A stretch of 9,334 nucleotides of DNA, from positions 1 through 9,334 of the forward strand of contig VSPW01000066.1 in NCBI GenBank assembly GCA_009775535.1. The letters run 5' to 3'. The first letter of the stretch is position 1, and every line of letters starts with the position of its first letter. This DNA is from Muribaculaceae bacterium. Lineage in GTDB: Bacteria; Bacteroidota; Bacteroidia; Bacteroidales; Muribaculaceae. The notes beneath the pieces are model-generated. The model was not told where the DNA came from and did no database searches. It saw only the letters and a program-made list of their open reading frames with translations. Position numbers and translations under genes: made by a program. Shown here in pieces: positions 1-8,802 of the stretch.

Positions 1-34
1 AGCCGTTTTTCGAATGTGTGGTGTCTATACATAA

Positions 35-77
35 TGCACCCCAAAAGTTTTGTGTCTAACTTTTGGGGTGCAGTTCA
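35..77. mobile_element. Probable terminal inverted repeat of an IS3-family element (body off the left edge)
   Basis: Two 15-nt arms (35-49 and 58-72) are perfect inverted complements separated by 8 nt. Read leftward from 77, the sequence begins TGAACTGCACCCC and continues AAAAGTTAGACA, which resembles the terminal repeat of IS150-type IS3-family elements as I remember them. If so, the element's outer edge is near 77 and its body lies left of the window, 35 bp past the nadE stop codon. The left arm repeats the inner part of that terminus in inverted order, so this could also be a nested end or a stem-loop that limits read-through. No T-run follows the hairpin on either strand, so it is not a classic intrinsic terminator. 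No transposase can be identified in the 34 bases available to the left. Confidence 0.45.
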
Positions 78-111
78 GAGTCTCCCGGGCATTATTTTTA
101 CAATATATATT

Positions 112-2055
112 TCAAAGATCCTTACACTGAGATAGCCAAACTTCAGAAGACGCATCTGATGGCATCCTCCAATCCCCTCGAGGTGACAAGCACACGCTCC
201 CGACTTTTGGTCCATCAGGTAGACAAGACCGCTTAAACTGTTGCCTGAAGAACCGCTGAAAAAACACCGTAATCCAATATTTTATAGCGTTAGTATCATA
301 TTCAGAGCCTTCAAACGCATGACATGCCATCATATATATCCTTTTAGGATCAAAACCATAACGCAACGTATAGTACAGGAAAAAGTCATGCAACTCATAT
401 GGACCGACTAAATCTTCTGTTTTCTGTACAATGTCCCCATGTTCATCAGCAGGTATAAGTTCTGGACTTATAGGCGTATCAATGATATCCATTAGACATC
501 GTTTGCAATCATCGTCATGTGTATCAATGGCGAACCATCGAACAAGATATCTAACCAAAGTCTTGGGTATTCCGGCGTTAATCCCATACATAGACATATG
601 ATCCCCATTATATGTGGCCCAACCCAACGCAAGCTCAGACAGGTCACCAGTTCCAAGAACCATCCCTCCAACCTGGTTAGCTATGTCCATCAGCAGTTGA
701 GTCCGTTCCCGTGCCTGGGAATTCTCATATGTCACATCATGTATTGATGAATCGTGGCCAATATCATGAAAATGCTGATTTACAGCATCAACAATCGGAA
801 TCTCCCTTATAGTGATACCTAACGACTCCATTAGTTTAATCGCATTACTATGAGTGCGTCCTGTAGTGCCAAAGCCAGGCATAGTAACTCCAATTATACC
901 TTTTTTGTCTATTCCAAGGCTGTCAAAAGCCTTAGCGGCTACAAGGAGAGCCAATGTAGAATCCAAGCCGCCAGATATGCCTACAACAATTGATTTGGTA
1001 TGTGTAGACAATAGCCGACGAGCCAGACCTGCAATCTGGATATTAATAATTTCGCAAGCCCTCTCATTGATATGGCTATCACCCTCTGGCACAAACGGTA
1101 ATTGTGATATATGACGGATAAGTTTCGGTGTCGGCTCATTCCGGCCAATTGTTATACCGCTTGAAATACATGTCCATTCTTCATGGTCTACGTATTTTGA
1201 CACAGAATCACTGAACGAACCCATATGCAATCGGTCACGCCTTATGGCATATATATCCAAATCGGCCACCACCAACTGTGGACTACGTGACCAACGCTCA
1301 TTTGAAGCAATGCATTTACCGTTTTCATAAATCAACGCTTTGCCATCAAACACAAGATCAGTAGAGGACTCTCCAAAACCAGCGCCCGAATATATATAAC
1401 CACAGATACATCGGGCTGACTGTTGTGACACCAATGAACAAAGATACCGGTATTTTCCAATGATATCATTTGATGCAGACAAATTGACAATAACATCCGC
1501 ACCTGCCATAGAGGCTATGGAAGATGGCGGACAAGGAGTCCATAAATCCTCACATATATCTACGCCTATTTTTACACTGTCAATCTCTACTAGCAACTTC
1601 GTTGATAGCGGAACTGAATGGAACGACCCTATTGAAACACTGGTATTGACATCAATACCTGTCTTCCACCAACGTTTTTCATAGAATTCATTATAATTGG
1701 GTATATACGTCTTAGGGACAGCCGCAATTACACGTCCTCCAGCAATCCAAATAGCACAATTGTACATCGCACACCCGTCAATAACCGGAGCACCGACAGA
1801 TATAATCATATCCATATGTGCCGTAGAGTGGGCTATATAATCTATAGCCTCACCGACAGCTTCCTGCAATGCTGAATTATGGAACAAATCTCCACACGTA
1901 TAGCCTGTCACTGACATTTCAGGAGTGACAAGGAGGCTGACACCCTTTGAATATGCCTCTTTTGCTATGTCAACAATAGCCTGCGAATTAAACGGGCAAT
2001 CTGCGACATTTACTGCCGGAACAGCAGCAGCTACGCGAAAGAATCCGTTGTTCAT
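112..2055 (-). CDS. nadE: Glutamine-dependent NAD+ synthetase
   Basis: This cytoplasmic enzyme catalyses the last step of NAD+ synthesis: it adenylates deamido-NAD+ with ATP and amidates it with ammonia released from glutamine. The 647-aa product has the two-domain layout of the long, Mycobacterium-type enzyme. An N-terminal nitrilase-fold glutaminase (about 1-290) carries the Glu-Lys-Cys triad at E46 (TPEMSVTGY), K115 (VPKTY) and C168 (DICEDLW). A C-terminal synthetase domain (about 325-647) has the pyrophosphate-binding SGGLDS loop at 361-366 and the conserved GTGDLSELALGW at 468-479. The tail near 616-633 (PKVGSV, SPRGDWRMPSD) is also typical, so the gene is complete. Ammonia probably passes between the domains through a tunnel, as in the family. 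The start follows the trxA stop by 10 bp, with an A/T-rich leader and no Shine-Dalgarno, which suggests co-transcription with trxA. Identity is near certain. Confidence 0.97.
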   Translation of the reverse strand: MNNGFFRVAAAVPAVNVADCPFNSQAIVDIAKEAYSKGVSLLVTPEMSVTGYTCGDLFHNSALQEAVGEAIDYIAHSTAHMDMIISVGAPVIDGCAMYNCAIWIAGGRVIAAVPKTYIPNYNEFYEKRWWKTGIDVNTSVSIGSFHSVPLSTKLLVEIDSVKIGVDICEDLWTPCPPSSIASMAGADVIVNLSASNDIIGKYRYLCSLVSQQSARCICGYIYSGAGFGESSTDLVFDGKALIYENGKCIASNERWSRSPQLVVADLDIYAIRRDRLHMGSFSDSVSKYVDHEEWTCISSGITIGRNEPTPKLIRHISQLPFVPEGDSHINERACEIINIQIAGLARRLLSTHTKSIVVGISGGLDSTLALLVAAKAFDSLGIDKKGIIGVTMPGFGTTGRTHSNAIKLMESLGITIREIPIVDAVNQHFHDIGHDSSIHDVTYENSQARERTQLLMDIANQVGGMVLGTGDLSELALGWATYNGDHMSMYGINAGIPKTLVRYLVRWFAIDTHDDDCKRCLMDIIDTPISPELIPADEHGDIVQKTEDLVGPYELHDFFLYYTLRYGFDPKRIYMMACHAFEGSEYDTNAIKYWITVFFQRFFRQQFKRSCLPDGPKVGSVCLSPRGDWRMPSDASSEVWLSQCKDL

Positions 2056-2065
2056 GTAATTATAT

Positions 2066-2380
2066 TTACAACATTTCCTTTATCTTTTCCTCAAGGGTCG
2101 CACGGCTCTGAGAACCAGAAAGACGGCCCACTTTTTCACCTTTATTATAAAAAAGGAAAGTAGGGATAGACATTATACGGTTCTCTACAGCAAATTCAGT
2201 CTCTTCCTCAGTATTGTATTTCCCGACTACAACTTTACCGTCATATTCTGCCGCAAGCTCATCAACCAATGGAGACATTGCCATACATGGACCGCACCAC
2301 GTTGCCCAAAAATCAATAACTACCGGATTGCCTGATGCGATAATTTCCTTTACGTTCTCGTCTGTAAAAGTAAATGCCAT
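2066..2380 (-). CDS. trxA: Thioredoxin
   Basis: This small cytoplasmic dithiol-disulfide oxidoreductase of 104 aa reduces disulfides in target proteins and is itself normally recharged by thioredoxin reductase. The single domain has the standard thioredoxin length. Visible landmarks are the buried acidic residue D23 in VIDFWA, the redox-active WCGPC motif at 28-32 (C29 and C32), and the cis-proline P73 in SIPTF. There is no signal peptide or lipobox, which separates it from the exported thioredoxin-like lipoproteins common in Bacteroidetes. The residues after the active site (MAMSP) differ from the usual KMIAP, but the spacing is normal. It starts 39 bp after the dnaE stop with an A-rich leader (AAAAACATAAAAAA before ATG) and ends 10 bp before nadE. 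The AT-rich 39-bp gap could hold a weak internal promoter, but no TAnnTTTG box is present. The general function is certain; specific partners are not visible. Confidence 0.97.
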   Translation of the reverse strand: MAFTFTDENVKEIIASGNPVVIDFWATWCGPCMAMSPLVDELAAEYDGKVVVGKYNTEEETEFAVENRIMSIPTFLFYNKGEKVGRLSGSQSRATLEEKIKEML

Positions 2381-2419
2381 TTTTTTATGTTTTTAATTAT
2401 TAATTATGCATATATGTCA

Positions 2420-5400
2420 CTATGAAGCTCTTACAATATCATATGAGACTTCCATATTTTCCAATTCTTCAAGGAAGGAACGGTCTATATCCATCTTATA
2501 TTGTGAATTGAGCGTCACAGATCTATTTATGGATGGATCAAACACTTTAAAATTAAGGTTTACACCTCCTGATGTAGTATTCTTTATTCTATCCAGAAGT
2601 ATATCCTTCAATGAATCCGTCATAGAGGACATATCTGTCGATATTGTAAGGCCACTCACCATCTGACCTTTTACTTCTTCAAGTAACCTTATATTGGTGA
2701 TATTAAAGCGCAATTCAGAACTATTGAACCGCTTTTGCCATCGTCCGGTGACTATAATTGGAGTACCAATCTCTCCAAATTTATTAAAATCAATGTATTG
2801 TTGACCAAAAAGGCGTAATTCTGTTGTAGCTGAATAATCCTCTATTTTCATTATGCCAAAATTTCCGCCACGCTGTGATGGCTTTGACATATAATCCACA
2901 ACCATTCCAGCAAATGTCATTTCTTGGTTCTCAACAGGAGTCTCATCCGTAAGGTCTTTTATGCACGATGTGCACCCATACTTTATCTCCATATAATATG
3001 GGTCAAGCGGGTGAGCTGAAAGATACATGCCTACCAGCTCCCTTTCTTTTTCCAGACGAACAATATCCATCCATGCGACAGCAGGAGTTACAGGCGGCCT
3101 TGCAGCAGTATCACTGAACGATTCATCAAAGCCAAACAAAGATGCGGTCTGTTCCTGTTTGGCATTCTGGAACTGCTGCCCATACCTCAGCAACAACTCC
3201 GAGAAAGACTCATCGCGCATATTTCTCTGAAAATAGTCTTCCCGCTTTATATCCTGGAAACAGTCAAATGCTCCAGCCAAAGCCAACGATTCTATTACAC
3301 GACGATTAAGAATGCCCGTCGGAACGCGCTCAACCAAATCATATATGCTCTCGAATCGGCCGCCCTCGCTACGCACCTTTACTATCGCGTCTACGATACT
3401 TTTACCTATGCCTTTTATTGCAGAAAGCCCAAAACGTATATCCCCCTGGGCATTGACAGCAAATGCACTGAACGATTCATTGATATCAGGCCCCTTAACA
3501 GCAATTCGCATAGATTTACATTCGTCCATAAACGATGTAAGCTTATTTATATCTGACAGGTTACGGCTCAAAACAGCAGCCATATATTCCGACGGATAGT
3601 TTGCTTTTAGATACGCCGTCTGATACGCCACCCAGCTATAGCATGTCGCATGACTTTTATTGAAAGCGTATGATGCAAATTTTTCCCAGTCAGCCCATAT
3701 CGACTTCAACACCTCTGGATTATGTCCATTAGCGACACCCCCTTCAATGAATTTAGCCTTAAGCTCATTCATTTTAGCTATAAGCTTCTTTCCCATCGCC
3801 TTTCGGAGAGTGTCACTTTGTCCACGGGTAAAGTTTGCCAACAGACGCGACAGCAACATCACCTGTTCCTGATATACAGTAACGCCATATGTATCCTTCA
3901 AATATTTTTCCATCTCAGGAATAGGATACTCTATAGGTTCTACACCGTGTTTACGTCGTATAAAAGTAGGTATATAATCCATAGGCCCTGGACGGTACAA
4001 GGCATTCATGGCTATAAGGTCTTCAAATGTTGAAGGCTGCAATTCTCTAAGGTATTTTTGCATGCCTACAGATTCAAACTGGAAAGTTCCCTTCGTGCGG
4101 CCGTCACAATATAGTTTATAAGTCAAAGGGTCATCTATCGGTATATTATCAATATCCACATCGACATTTCGGCTCATTTTTATATTGGAGACCGCTTCCT
4201 TTATAATCGACAATGTCTTAAGGCCGAGGAAATCCATCTTTATAAGGCCCGTCTCCTCTATTACACGTCCTTCATATTGTGTAACGAGCAACTTCCCTTC
4301 ATTCTTATCTGTTGCAGTAGAGACCGGCACCCAATCAGTAACGGCATCACGGCATATAATGACACCACATGCATGTACGCCTACATTCCTTACATTTCCC
4401 TCAAGCTCCTTAGCATAGTGCAAGGTGGAACGCACCAACGGATCACGGCTGCCTACCTCGGGCTTAAATTCAGGGACATACTCATAGCAGTTTTTCAACG
4501 TAGGCTTCAATTCTTTCCCATTAACCTCCGGCATATGGCGCGGGATAAGCTTCGTAAGCCTGTCACTTTCGCTTCTGGGCAACTGCTCAACCCTGGCAAC
4601 ATCCTTGATGGCAGATTTTGCCGCCATTGTGCCATATGTTATAATATGGGCAACCTTTTCTTCGCCATATTTACTTGTAACATACCGGAGGACATCGGCG
4701 CGCCCGTCATCATCAAAATCTATATCGATATCCGGAAGGGATATACGGTCAGGATTTAAGAAACGTTCAAAAAGGAGGTCATATTTAATAGGATCTATCT
4801 GGGTAATCCCTAAACTATATGCCACGGCAGACCCGGCAGCAGACCCACGGCCTGGCCCGACACTCACTCCCAGTTCACTACGGGCTACATTGATAAAATC
4901 TTGCACTATAAGGAAGTATCCCGGAAAACCCATCGTCTTCATTATATGCAATTCAAAATTTATACGTTCATCAACGTCACTTGGCAATGGGTCTCCATAC
5001 CTTTTTTTCGCGCCCTCATATGCCAATTTCTTTAAATAATCAGCCTCAAACTTTATGCGGTACAGTTTATCATAGCCTCCAAGTTTCCTTATTTTATCCT
5101 CGCCGTCTTCCTGCGACATTACGACTTCACCCAATTCATTACGGGTAAATTCATCATATAGATCCTTTTCAGAAATACGTTTACGGTATTCTTCTTCAGT
5201 TCCGAATGACGCAGGTATATCAAAATTTGGCATAATAGGGCCATGGTCGATGTCATATGCCTCTACCTTATCCAATATCTCCAAAGTATTTTCCAATGCC
5301 TCTGGAATATCATTAAAGATGGCAGACATTTCATCAGACGTTTTCATCCACTCCTGCTTTGAATAAAGCATCCTGCTTTCATCTGCAAGATACTTTCCTG

Positions 5401-6211
5401 TAGATAGGCATATAAGGCGGTCATGCGCCTCTGCATCTTTCTCATCTACAAAATGGACATCATTCGTCGCTATAATCTTAATATCAAGTTTACGTGCAAG
5501 GGCAATAAGCTTAGGATTTACCTGTTGCTGAATCTCAAATGTCTCATGGTTCGCCCTGGGTACTGTTGCCTTATGGCGCTGTATTTCTATATAATAGTCA
5601 TCACCGAATATTTCTTTGAACCAACGTGCCTGACGCTCTGCTTCCGCATCTTCCCCTGCAATAAGCAAACGCGGAATCTCCCCGCCTATACATGCAGATG
5701 CAACAATAAGGCCCTCGCGATGTGCTGCAAGTGCCGATTTGTCTGTACGCGGATGCGAATAGAACCCATCTGTCCAGGCCTGAGATACCAGCTTTATAAG
5801 ATTCTTATAACCGGTCTTATTCTTTGCAAGTACAATCAGGTGGCGGCCCGTATCCCGTTTGTCCACATGTACATCCAGGGATTCTTTGGCGACATACATC
5901 TCACACCCAAAAATAGGCTTAAACGGCTTGCGGTCAGCAATCTTTGCCAGTTCTGCCTCTAGCTTTGCCACCTTTTCACCATCACCAGACTCCTGTGCTT
6001 CTTTGATTTTTCCGCGTAGAGCCTTTTGTTCTCCATTACGTTTTTTTACATAATTGAAAAACTCCTTTATACCAAACATGTTTCCATGGTCGGTTATGGC
6101 CAGTCCTGGCATGCCATCATTTATTGCTTTATCAACTAACGCATTGATTGATGCCTGCCCGTCAAGAAGAGAATATTGTGTATGCACGTGCAAATGCACA
6201 AATGATGCCAT
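2420..6211 (-). CDS. dnaE: DNA polymerase III, alpha (catalytic) subunit
   Basis: This is the replicative polymerase that extends leading and lagging strands within the Pol III holoenzyme. The 1263-aa product has the DnaE (not PolC) order. A PHP domain (about 3-290) starts with HLHVHTQYSLLDG. The C-family polymerase core (about 300-880) has GPGRGSAAGS at 452-461, the catalytic pair D494 and D496 in PDIDIDFDDDGR, and a third aspartate D660 in IKMDFLGLKT. A helix-hairpin-helix (GLSAIKGIGKSIVDAI, 928-943) follows, then a likely internal clamp-binding motif QTASLF (1021-1026) and an OB-fold (about 1096-1180). All nine positions expected for PHP metal binding appear filled. A charged, probably helical insertion lies at about 57-97. 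The C-terminal region after 1180 was not assigned. In-frame stops (TAATAA) six bases upstream of the ATG fix the start. The gene lies 41 bp after lon and 39 bp before trxA. Confidence 0.98.
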   Translation of the reverse strand: MASFVHLHVHTQYSLLDGQASINALVDKAINDGMPGLAITDHGNMFGIKEFFNYVKKRNGEQKALRGKIKEAQESGDGEKVAKLEAELAKIADRKPFKPIFGCEMYVAKESLDVHVDKRDTGRHLIVLAKNKTGYKNLIKLVSQAWTDGFYSHPRTDKSALAAHREGLIVASACIGGEIPRLLIAGEDAEAERQARWFKEIFGDDYYIEIQRHKATVPRANHETFEIQQQVNPKLIALARKLDIKIIATNDVHFVDEKDAEAHDRLICLSTGKYLADESRMLYSKQEWMKTSDEMSAIFNDIPEALENTLEILDKVEAYDIDHGPIMPNFDIPASFGTEEEYRKRISEKDLYDEFTRNELGEVVMSQEDGEDKIRKLGGYDKLYRIKFEADYLKKLAYEGAKKRYGDPLPSDVDERINFELHIMKTMGFPGYFLIVQDFINVARSELGVSVGPGRGSAAGSAVAYSLGITQIDPIKYDLLFERFLNPDRISLPDIDIDFDDDGRADVLRYVTSKYGEEKVAHIITYGTMAAKSAIKDVARVEQLPRSESDRLTKLIPRHMPEVNGKELKPTLKNCYEYVPEFKPEVGSRDPLVRSTLHYAKELEGNVRNVGVHACGVIICRDAVTDWVPVSTATDKNEGKLLVTQYEGRVIEETGLIKMDFLGLKTLSIIKEAVSNIKMSRNVDVDIDNIPIDDPLTYKLYCDGRTKGTFQFESVGMQKYLRELQPSTFEDLIAMNALYRPGPMDYIPTFIRRKHGVEPIEYPIPEMEKYLKDTYGVTVYQEQVMLLSRLLANFTRGQSDTLRKAMGKKLIAKMNELKAKFIEGGVANGHNPEVLKSIWADWEKFASYAFNKSHATCYSWVAYQTAYLKANYPSEYMAAVLSRNLSDINKLTSFMDECKSMRIAVKGPDINESFSAFAVNAQGDIRFGLSAIKGIGKSIVDAIVKVRSEGGRFESIYDLVERVPTGILNRRVIESLALAGAFDCFQDIKREDYFQRNMRDESFSELLLRYGQQFQNAKQEQTASLFGFDESFSDTAARPPVTPAVAWMDIVRLEKERELVGMYLSAHPLDPYYMEIKYGCTSCIKDLTDETPVENQEMTFAGMVVDYMSKPSQRGGNFGIMKIEDYSATTELRLFGQQYIDFNKFGEIGTPIIVTGRWQKRFNSSELRFNITNIRLLEEVKGQMVSGLTISTDMSSMTDSLKDILLDRIKNTTSGGVNLNFKVFDPSINRSVTLNSQYKMDIDRSFLEELENMEVSYDIVRAS

Positions 6212-6252
6212 ATCTACTTATTATTTATGGTGATGATGATTACTCCTGGGTC

Positions 6253-8670
6253 TCAGATACAAGCCTTCTGGTCAGTTATTGCAATTGACACTACATCCAT
6301 AACGGTATTGACATAATGGAAATTCAATCCGCTTACATATATTTCACTTATATCCATAACATCTTTACGGTTATCCGATGACAGTACAATATCTGTAATT
6401 CCTGCCCGCTTGGCGGCAAGTATCTTTTCTTTTATACCACCGACAGGAAGGACTTTCCCGCGCAATGTTATCTCGCCGGTCATGGCCAAACGGGGACGGA
6501 CTTTCCGGCGTGTAAATGCCGAAATTATTGAAGTGGCCATAGTTATGCCGGCAGAAGGGCCATCTTTTGGTATAGCCCCTTCCGGTACATGTACGTGCAA
6601 CTGATATTGCTCAAACATTTCTGGATCAATCCCAAGGATATCGGCATGCGCCTTGACATATTGCAACGCTATAATGGCCGACTCCTTCATGACATCTCCC
6701 AAATTGCCTGTCAATGTCACCTTTTCGCCTTTGCCCTTTGACAATGAAGATTCTATAAAGAGAATCTCACCTCCTACCGATGTCCACGCAAGCCCGGTGA
6801 CAACACCGGCAAAATCATTCCCTTCATACTTGTCACGCTGATAAATCGGGACACCCAAAAAGTCCTTAAGATCATCCTCGGATATCACATTCGGATATTC
6901 ATCTCCGCTTACACGTTTGAGCACAACCTTACGGACTATTGAGGACAATTTCTTCTCCAGCTGGCGGACACCACTTTCTGATGTATAGCTGTCCACTATA
7001 TGCTCGATTGCATCATCCGTAATGCTCACATCACTGTCACTTAGCCTATGTTGTGCAAGGACACGTGGCAATAAATGACGGCGTGCTATCTGGATTTTTT
7101 CTTCTACAAGATAACCGGATATGTCAATTACCTCCATTCGGTCTAATAGTGGCTGCGACAATGTCGTCAGCGTATTTGCTGTTGCAATAAATAGGACTTG
7201 CGACAAATCGTAATCAACATCAATGAAATTATCATGAAAGTGACAATTTTGTTCAGGGTCAAGAACCTCCAGCAATGCCGCCGATGGATCACCCTTGAAA
7301 TCCGCCCCAATTTTATCAACTTCGTCAAGAAGCAGTACAGGGTTTACCGTTTTGGCCCGACGCATTGCCTCTACAATACGTCCGGGCATAGCCCCGATAT
7401 AAGTACGGCGGTGACCACGTATCTCAGCCTCATCATGTAGACCGCCAAGAGATACGCGCTGATACGCACGGCCAAGAGCCCGGGCCACCGACTGCCCAAG
7501 AGAAGTCTTTCCTACACCAGGAGCACCTACAAGGCATAATATGGGAGCATGGCCGTCAGGATTGTTCATCAACACCGCGATCTGCTCCAATATCCTGTCC
7601 TTTACCTTATCCAGGCCATAATGGTCGTTATTGAGGGTCTGTCTTGCCAATTCAAAATCCGTGTTCAATGGAGAGCGTTCACTCCACGGCAAATCCAGTA
7701 GGGTCTCCACATAATTTAGGCTTACACCATACTCCGGACTCTGTGGATTACTTCTACGCAATTTCTCAATTTCCTTATTGAACACACTACGCACCGCCTC
7801 CGGGAACTCCACATTCTTAGCCCGTTTCTCCAATGCCGACAGCTCATCATCAGACCCATACAACTCTTCGCGTAAAGTCTCTATTTGCTGCTGCAAGAAT
7901 GCATTACGTTGCTGGACATCCATGTTTTGCCGGGTCCGGGCCAATATATCCCGGGTCAGGTCCACCCGCTGCTCACTTTGTTGCAGTGCCCCAAGCAAAA
8001 GGAACGCCCGCTCCTTTAAAAGGTGTTTGGCCAACATTTCCTGCTTGAGCTCCGAACTGAATGGAAGATGCGATGCAACCGTATTGATAAGCAGTTCACT
8101 GGAAGTGATGCCTTCTATCATTGTTGCCATCTCATCAGGCGTTTCCAGGCTTTTCTTAATGATGCTTAATGCCAAATCATTGATTTGTTGCACCATTATC
8201 GGAAACTCCTTGTCATTTTTTGCTGGACGCCTGTCGCTTACAGGCGAAACCCTCGCAACAAGGCCTGATGTTTCATTGTTGTCGGCATCGACAGAATTGC
8301 CTATGATTTTAAACTTAGATCTCGCAACCACCACTGCGGTATGCGAGCCATCCGGCAACTCAAAAACCTTCATTACATTAGCCACCACACCATATTTAGA
8401 CAAATCCGATAGGGCAGGGGAATCAACATCTGGATTCAATTGGCATACGATGCCTATCGGCGTCTGATTTTTAGCAGCCGCTTGCGCTGTCGCCAATGTC
8501 GATGGTCTCACCAATGATAACGGAATAGTCACACCTGGAAACAACACCAGATTCCGCGTAGGCAATAATGGCAATGCGTTATTGTCTATAGCCTGGATTC
8601 CGTCTCCAGCCTTCAATTCTATCTGTCCTACAGTAACAAGTGAAGTATGTTCGTCGTCTTTAAATCGCAT
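6253..8670 (-). CDS. lon: ATP-dependent Lon protease
   Basis: This cytoplasmic AAA+ serine protease unfolds and degrades damaged and short-lived regulatory proteins, normally as a ring-shaped hexamer. The 805-aa product (E. coli Lon is 784) has the LonA order. An N-terminal substrate-binding domain (about 33-225) begins LPLLPTRNLVLFPGV and is followed by a helical/coiled-coil region (about 230-330). The AAA+ module has Walker A GAPGVGKT (382-389, K388), Walker B LLLDEVDK (446-453, D449 and E450), a sensor-1-like N499, a likely arginine finger R511 and a sensor-2-like R569. The protease domain carries the catalytic dyad S706 (PKDGPSAG) and K749 (GGIKEKI). It is the first gene of the leftward set. 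Two promoter-like sites lie upstream, and the A-rich TGTAAAA sits directly before the ATG. No CIRCE-type heat-shock operator was found upstream, so the sequence shows no stress control. Confidence 0.98.
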   Translation of the reverse strand: MRFKDDEHTSLVTVGQIELKAGDGIQAIDNNALPLLPTRNLVLFPGVTIPLSLVRPSTLATAQAAAKNQTPIGIVCQLNPDVDSPALSDLSKYGVVANVMKVFELPDGSHTAVVVARSKFKIIGNSVDADNNETSGLVARVSPVSDRRPAKNDKEFPIMVQQINDLALSIIKKSLETPDEMATMIEGITSSELLINTVASHLPFSSELKQEMLAKHLLKERAFLLLGALQQSEQRVDLTRDILARTRQNMDVQQRNAFLQQQIETLREELYGSDDELSALEKRAKNVEFPEAVRSVFNKEIEKLRRSNPQSPEYGVSLNYVETLLDLPWSERSPLNTDFELARQTLNNDHYGLDKVKDRILEQIAVLMNNPDGHAPILCLVGAPGVGKTSLGQSVARALGRAYQRVSLGGLHDEAEIRGHRRTYIGAMPGRIVEAMRRAKTVNPVLLLDEVDKIGADFKGDPSAALLEVLDPEQNCHFHDNFIDVDYDLSQVLFIATANTLTTLSQPLLDRMEVIDISGYLVEEKIQIARRHLLPRVLAQHRLSDSDVSITDDAIEHIVDSYTSESGVRQLEKKLSSIVRKVVLKRVSGDEYPNVISEDDLKDFLGVPIYQRDKYEGNDFAGVVTGLAWTSVGGEILFIESSLSKGKGEKVTLTGNLGDVMKESAIIALQYVKAHADILGIDPEMFEQYQLHVHVPEGAIPKDGPSAGITMATSIISAFTRRKVRPRLAMTGEITLRGKVLPVGGIKEKILAAKRAGITDIVLSSDNRKDVMDISEIYVSGLNFHYVNTVMDVVSIAITDQKACI

Positions 8671-8698
8671 TTTTACAGATTATGGCTAAATTATAGCA

Positions 8699-8730
8699 CA
8701 AAGATACGAATAAGTCGAGCGCAAAACAAA
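8699..8730 (-). promoter_or_regulatory. Bacteroidetes-type promoter, proximal to lon
   Basis: On the minus strand TTTG (8730-8727) is followed after 20 nt by TATCTTTG (8706-8699). This is an exact match to the Bacteroides primary-sigma pattern TTTG, about 19-21 nt, TAnnTTTG. A transcript starting a few bases downstream, near 8692-8695, would have a leader of only about 20-25 nt before the lon ATG at 8670. The site sits at the lon-proximal end of the first copy of a tandem repeat. Confidence 0.7.
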
Positions 8731-8770
8731 TTTATTTGATTTTGCCGAGCGGGAGTATCTAAGACATAGT

Positions 8771-8802
8771 CAAAGATACGGATAAGCCAAGCGCAAAACA
8801 AA
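8771..8802 (-). promoter_or_regulatory. Second, duplicated Bacteroidetes-type promoter upstream of lon
   Basis: The same arrangement recurs 72 bp further upstream: TTTG (8802-8799), 20 nt, TATCTTTG (8778-8771), reading toward lon. It is the matching part of the second tandem repeat copy; over these 32 bases the two copies differ at three positions, none in the two boxes. A transcript from here would carry a leader of about 90-95 nt that runs through the first copy. Whether both sites are used cannot be told from sequence. Confidence 0.5.

Noticed and set aside
3..59. Open plus-strand frame reading in from the left edge to a TAA at 57-59, possibly a transposase tail
   Set aside because: Only 18 codons are visible and the end runs into the inverted repeat. 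No transposase motif can be recognised, so it cannot be supported as a coding feature.
35..72. Intrinsic transcription terminator for nadE
   Set aside because: The stem is strong, but on the minus strand it is followed by TTATGTATAG and on the plus strand by GTTCAGAGTC. Neither is a T-run. It could still slow transcription, but the sequence better fits an insertion-sequence end.
4277..4759. A 160-codon plus-strand open frame opposite dnaE, and other long frames on the plus strand such as 5423-5962 and 7778-8467
   Set aside because: They lie entirely antisense to well-supported dnaE and lon coding sequence, show no recognisable motifs, and have compositions expected from complementary-strand shadows.
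6219..6252. AGGAG in the lon-dnaE gap as a Shine-Dalgarno for dnaE
   Set aside because: It lies more than 30 nt upstream of the dnaE ATG, too far to position a ribosome. The genes here otherwise have A/T-rich leaders typical of Bacteroidetes.
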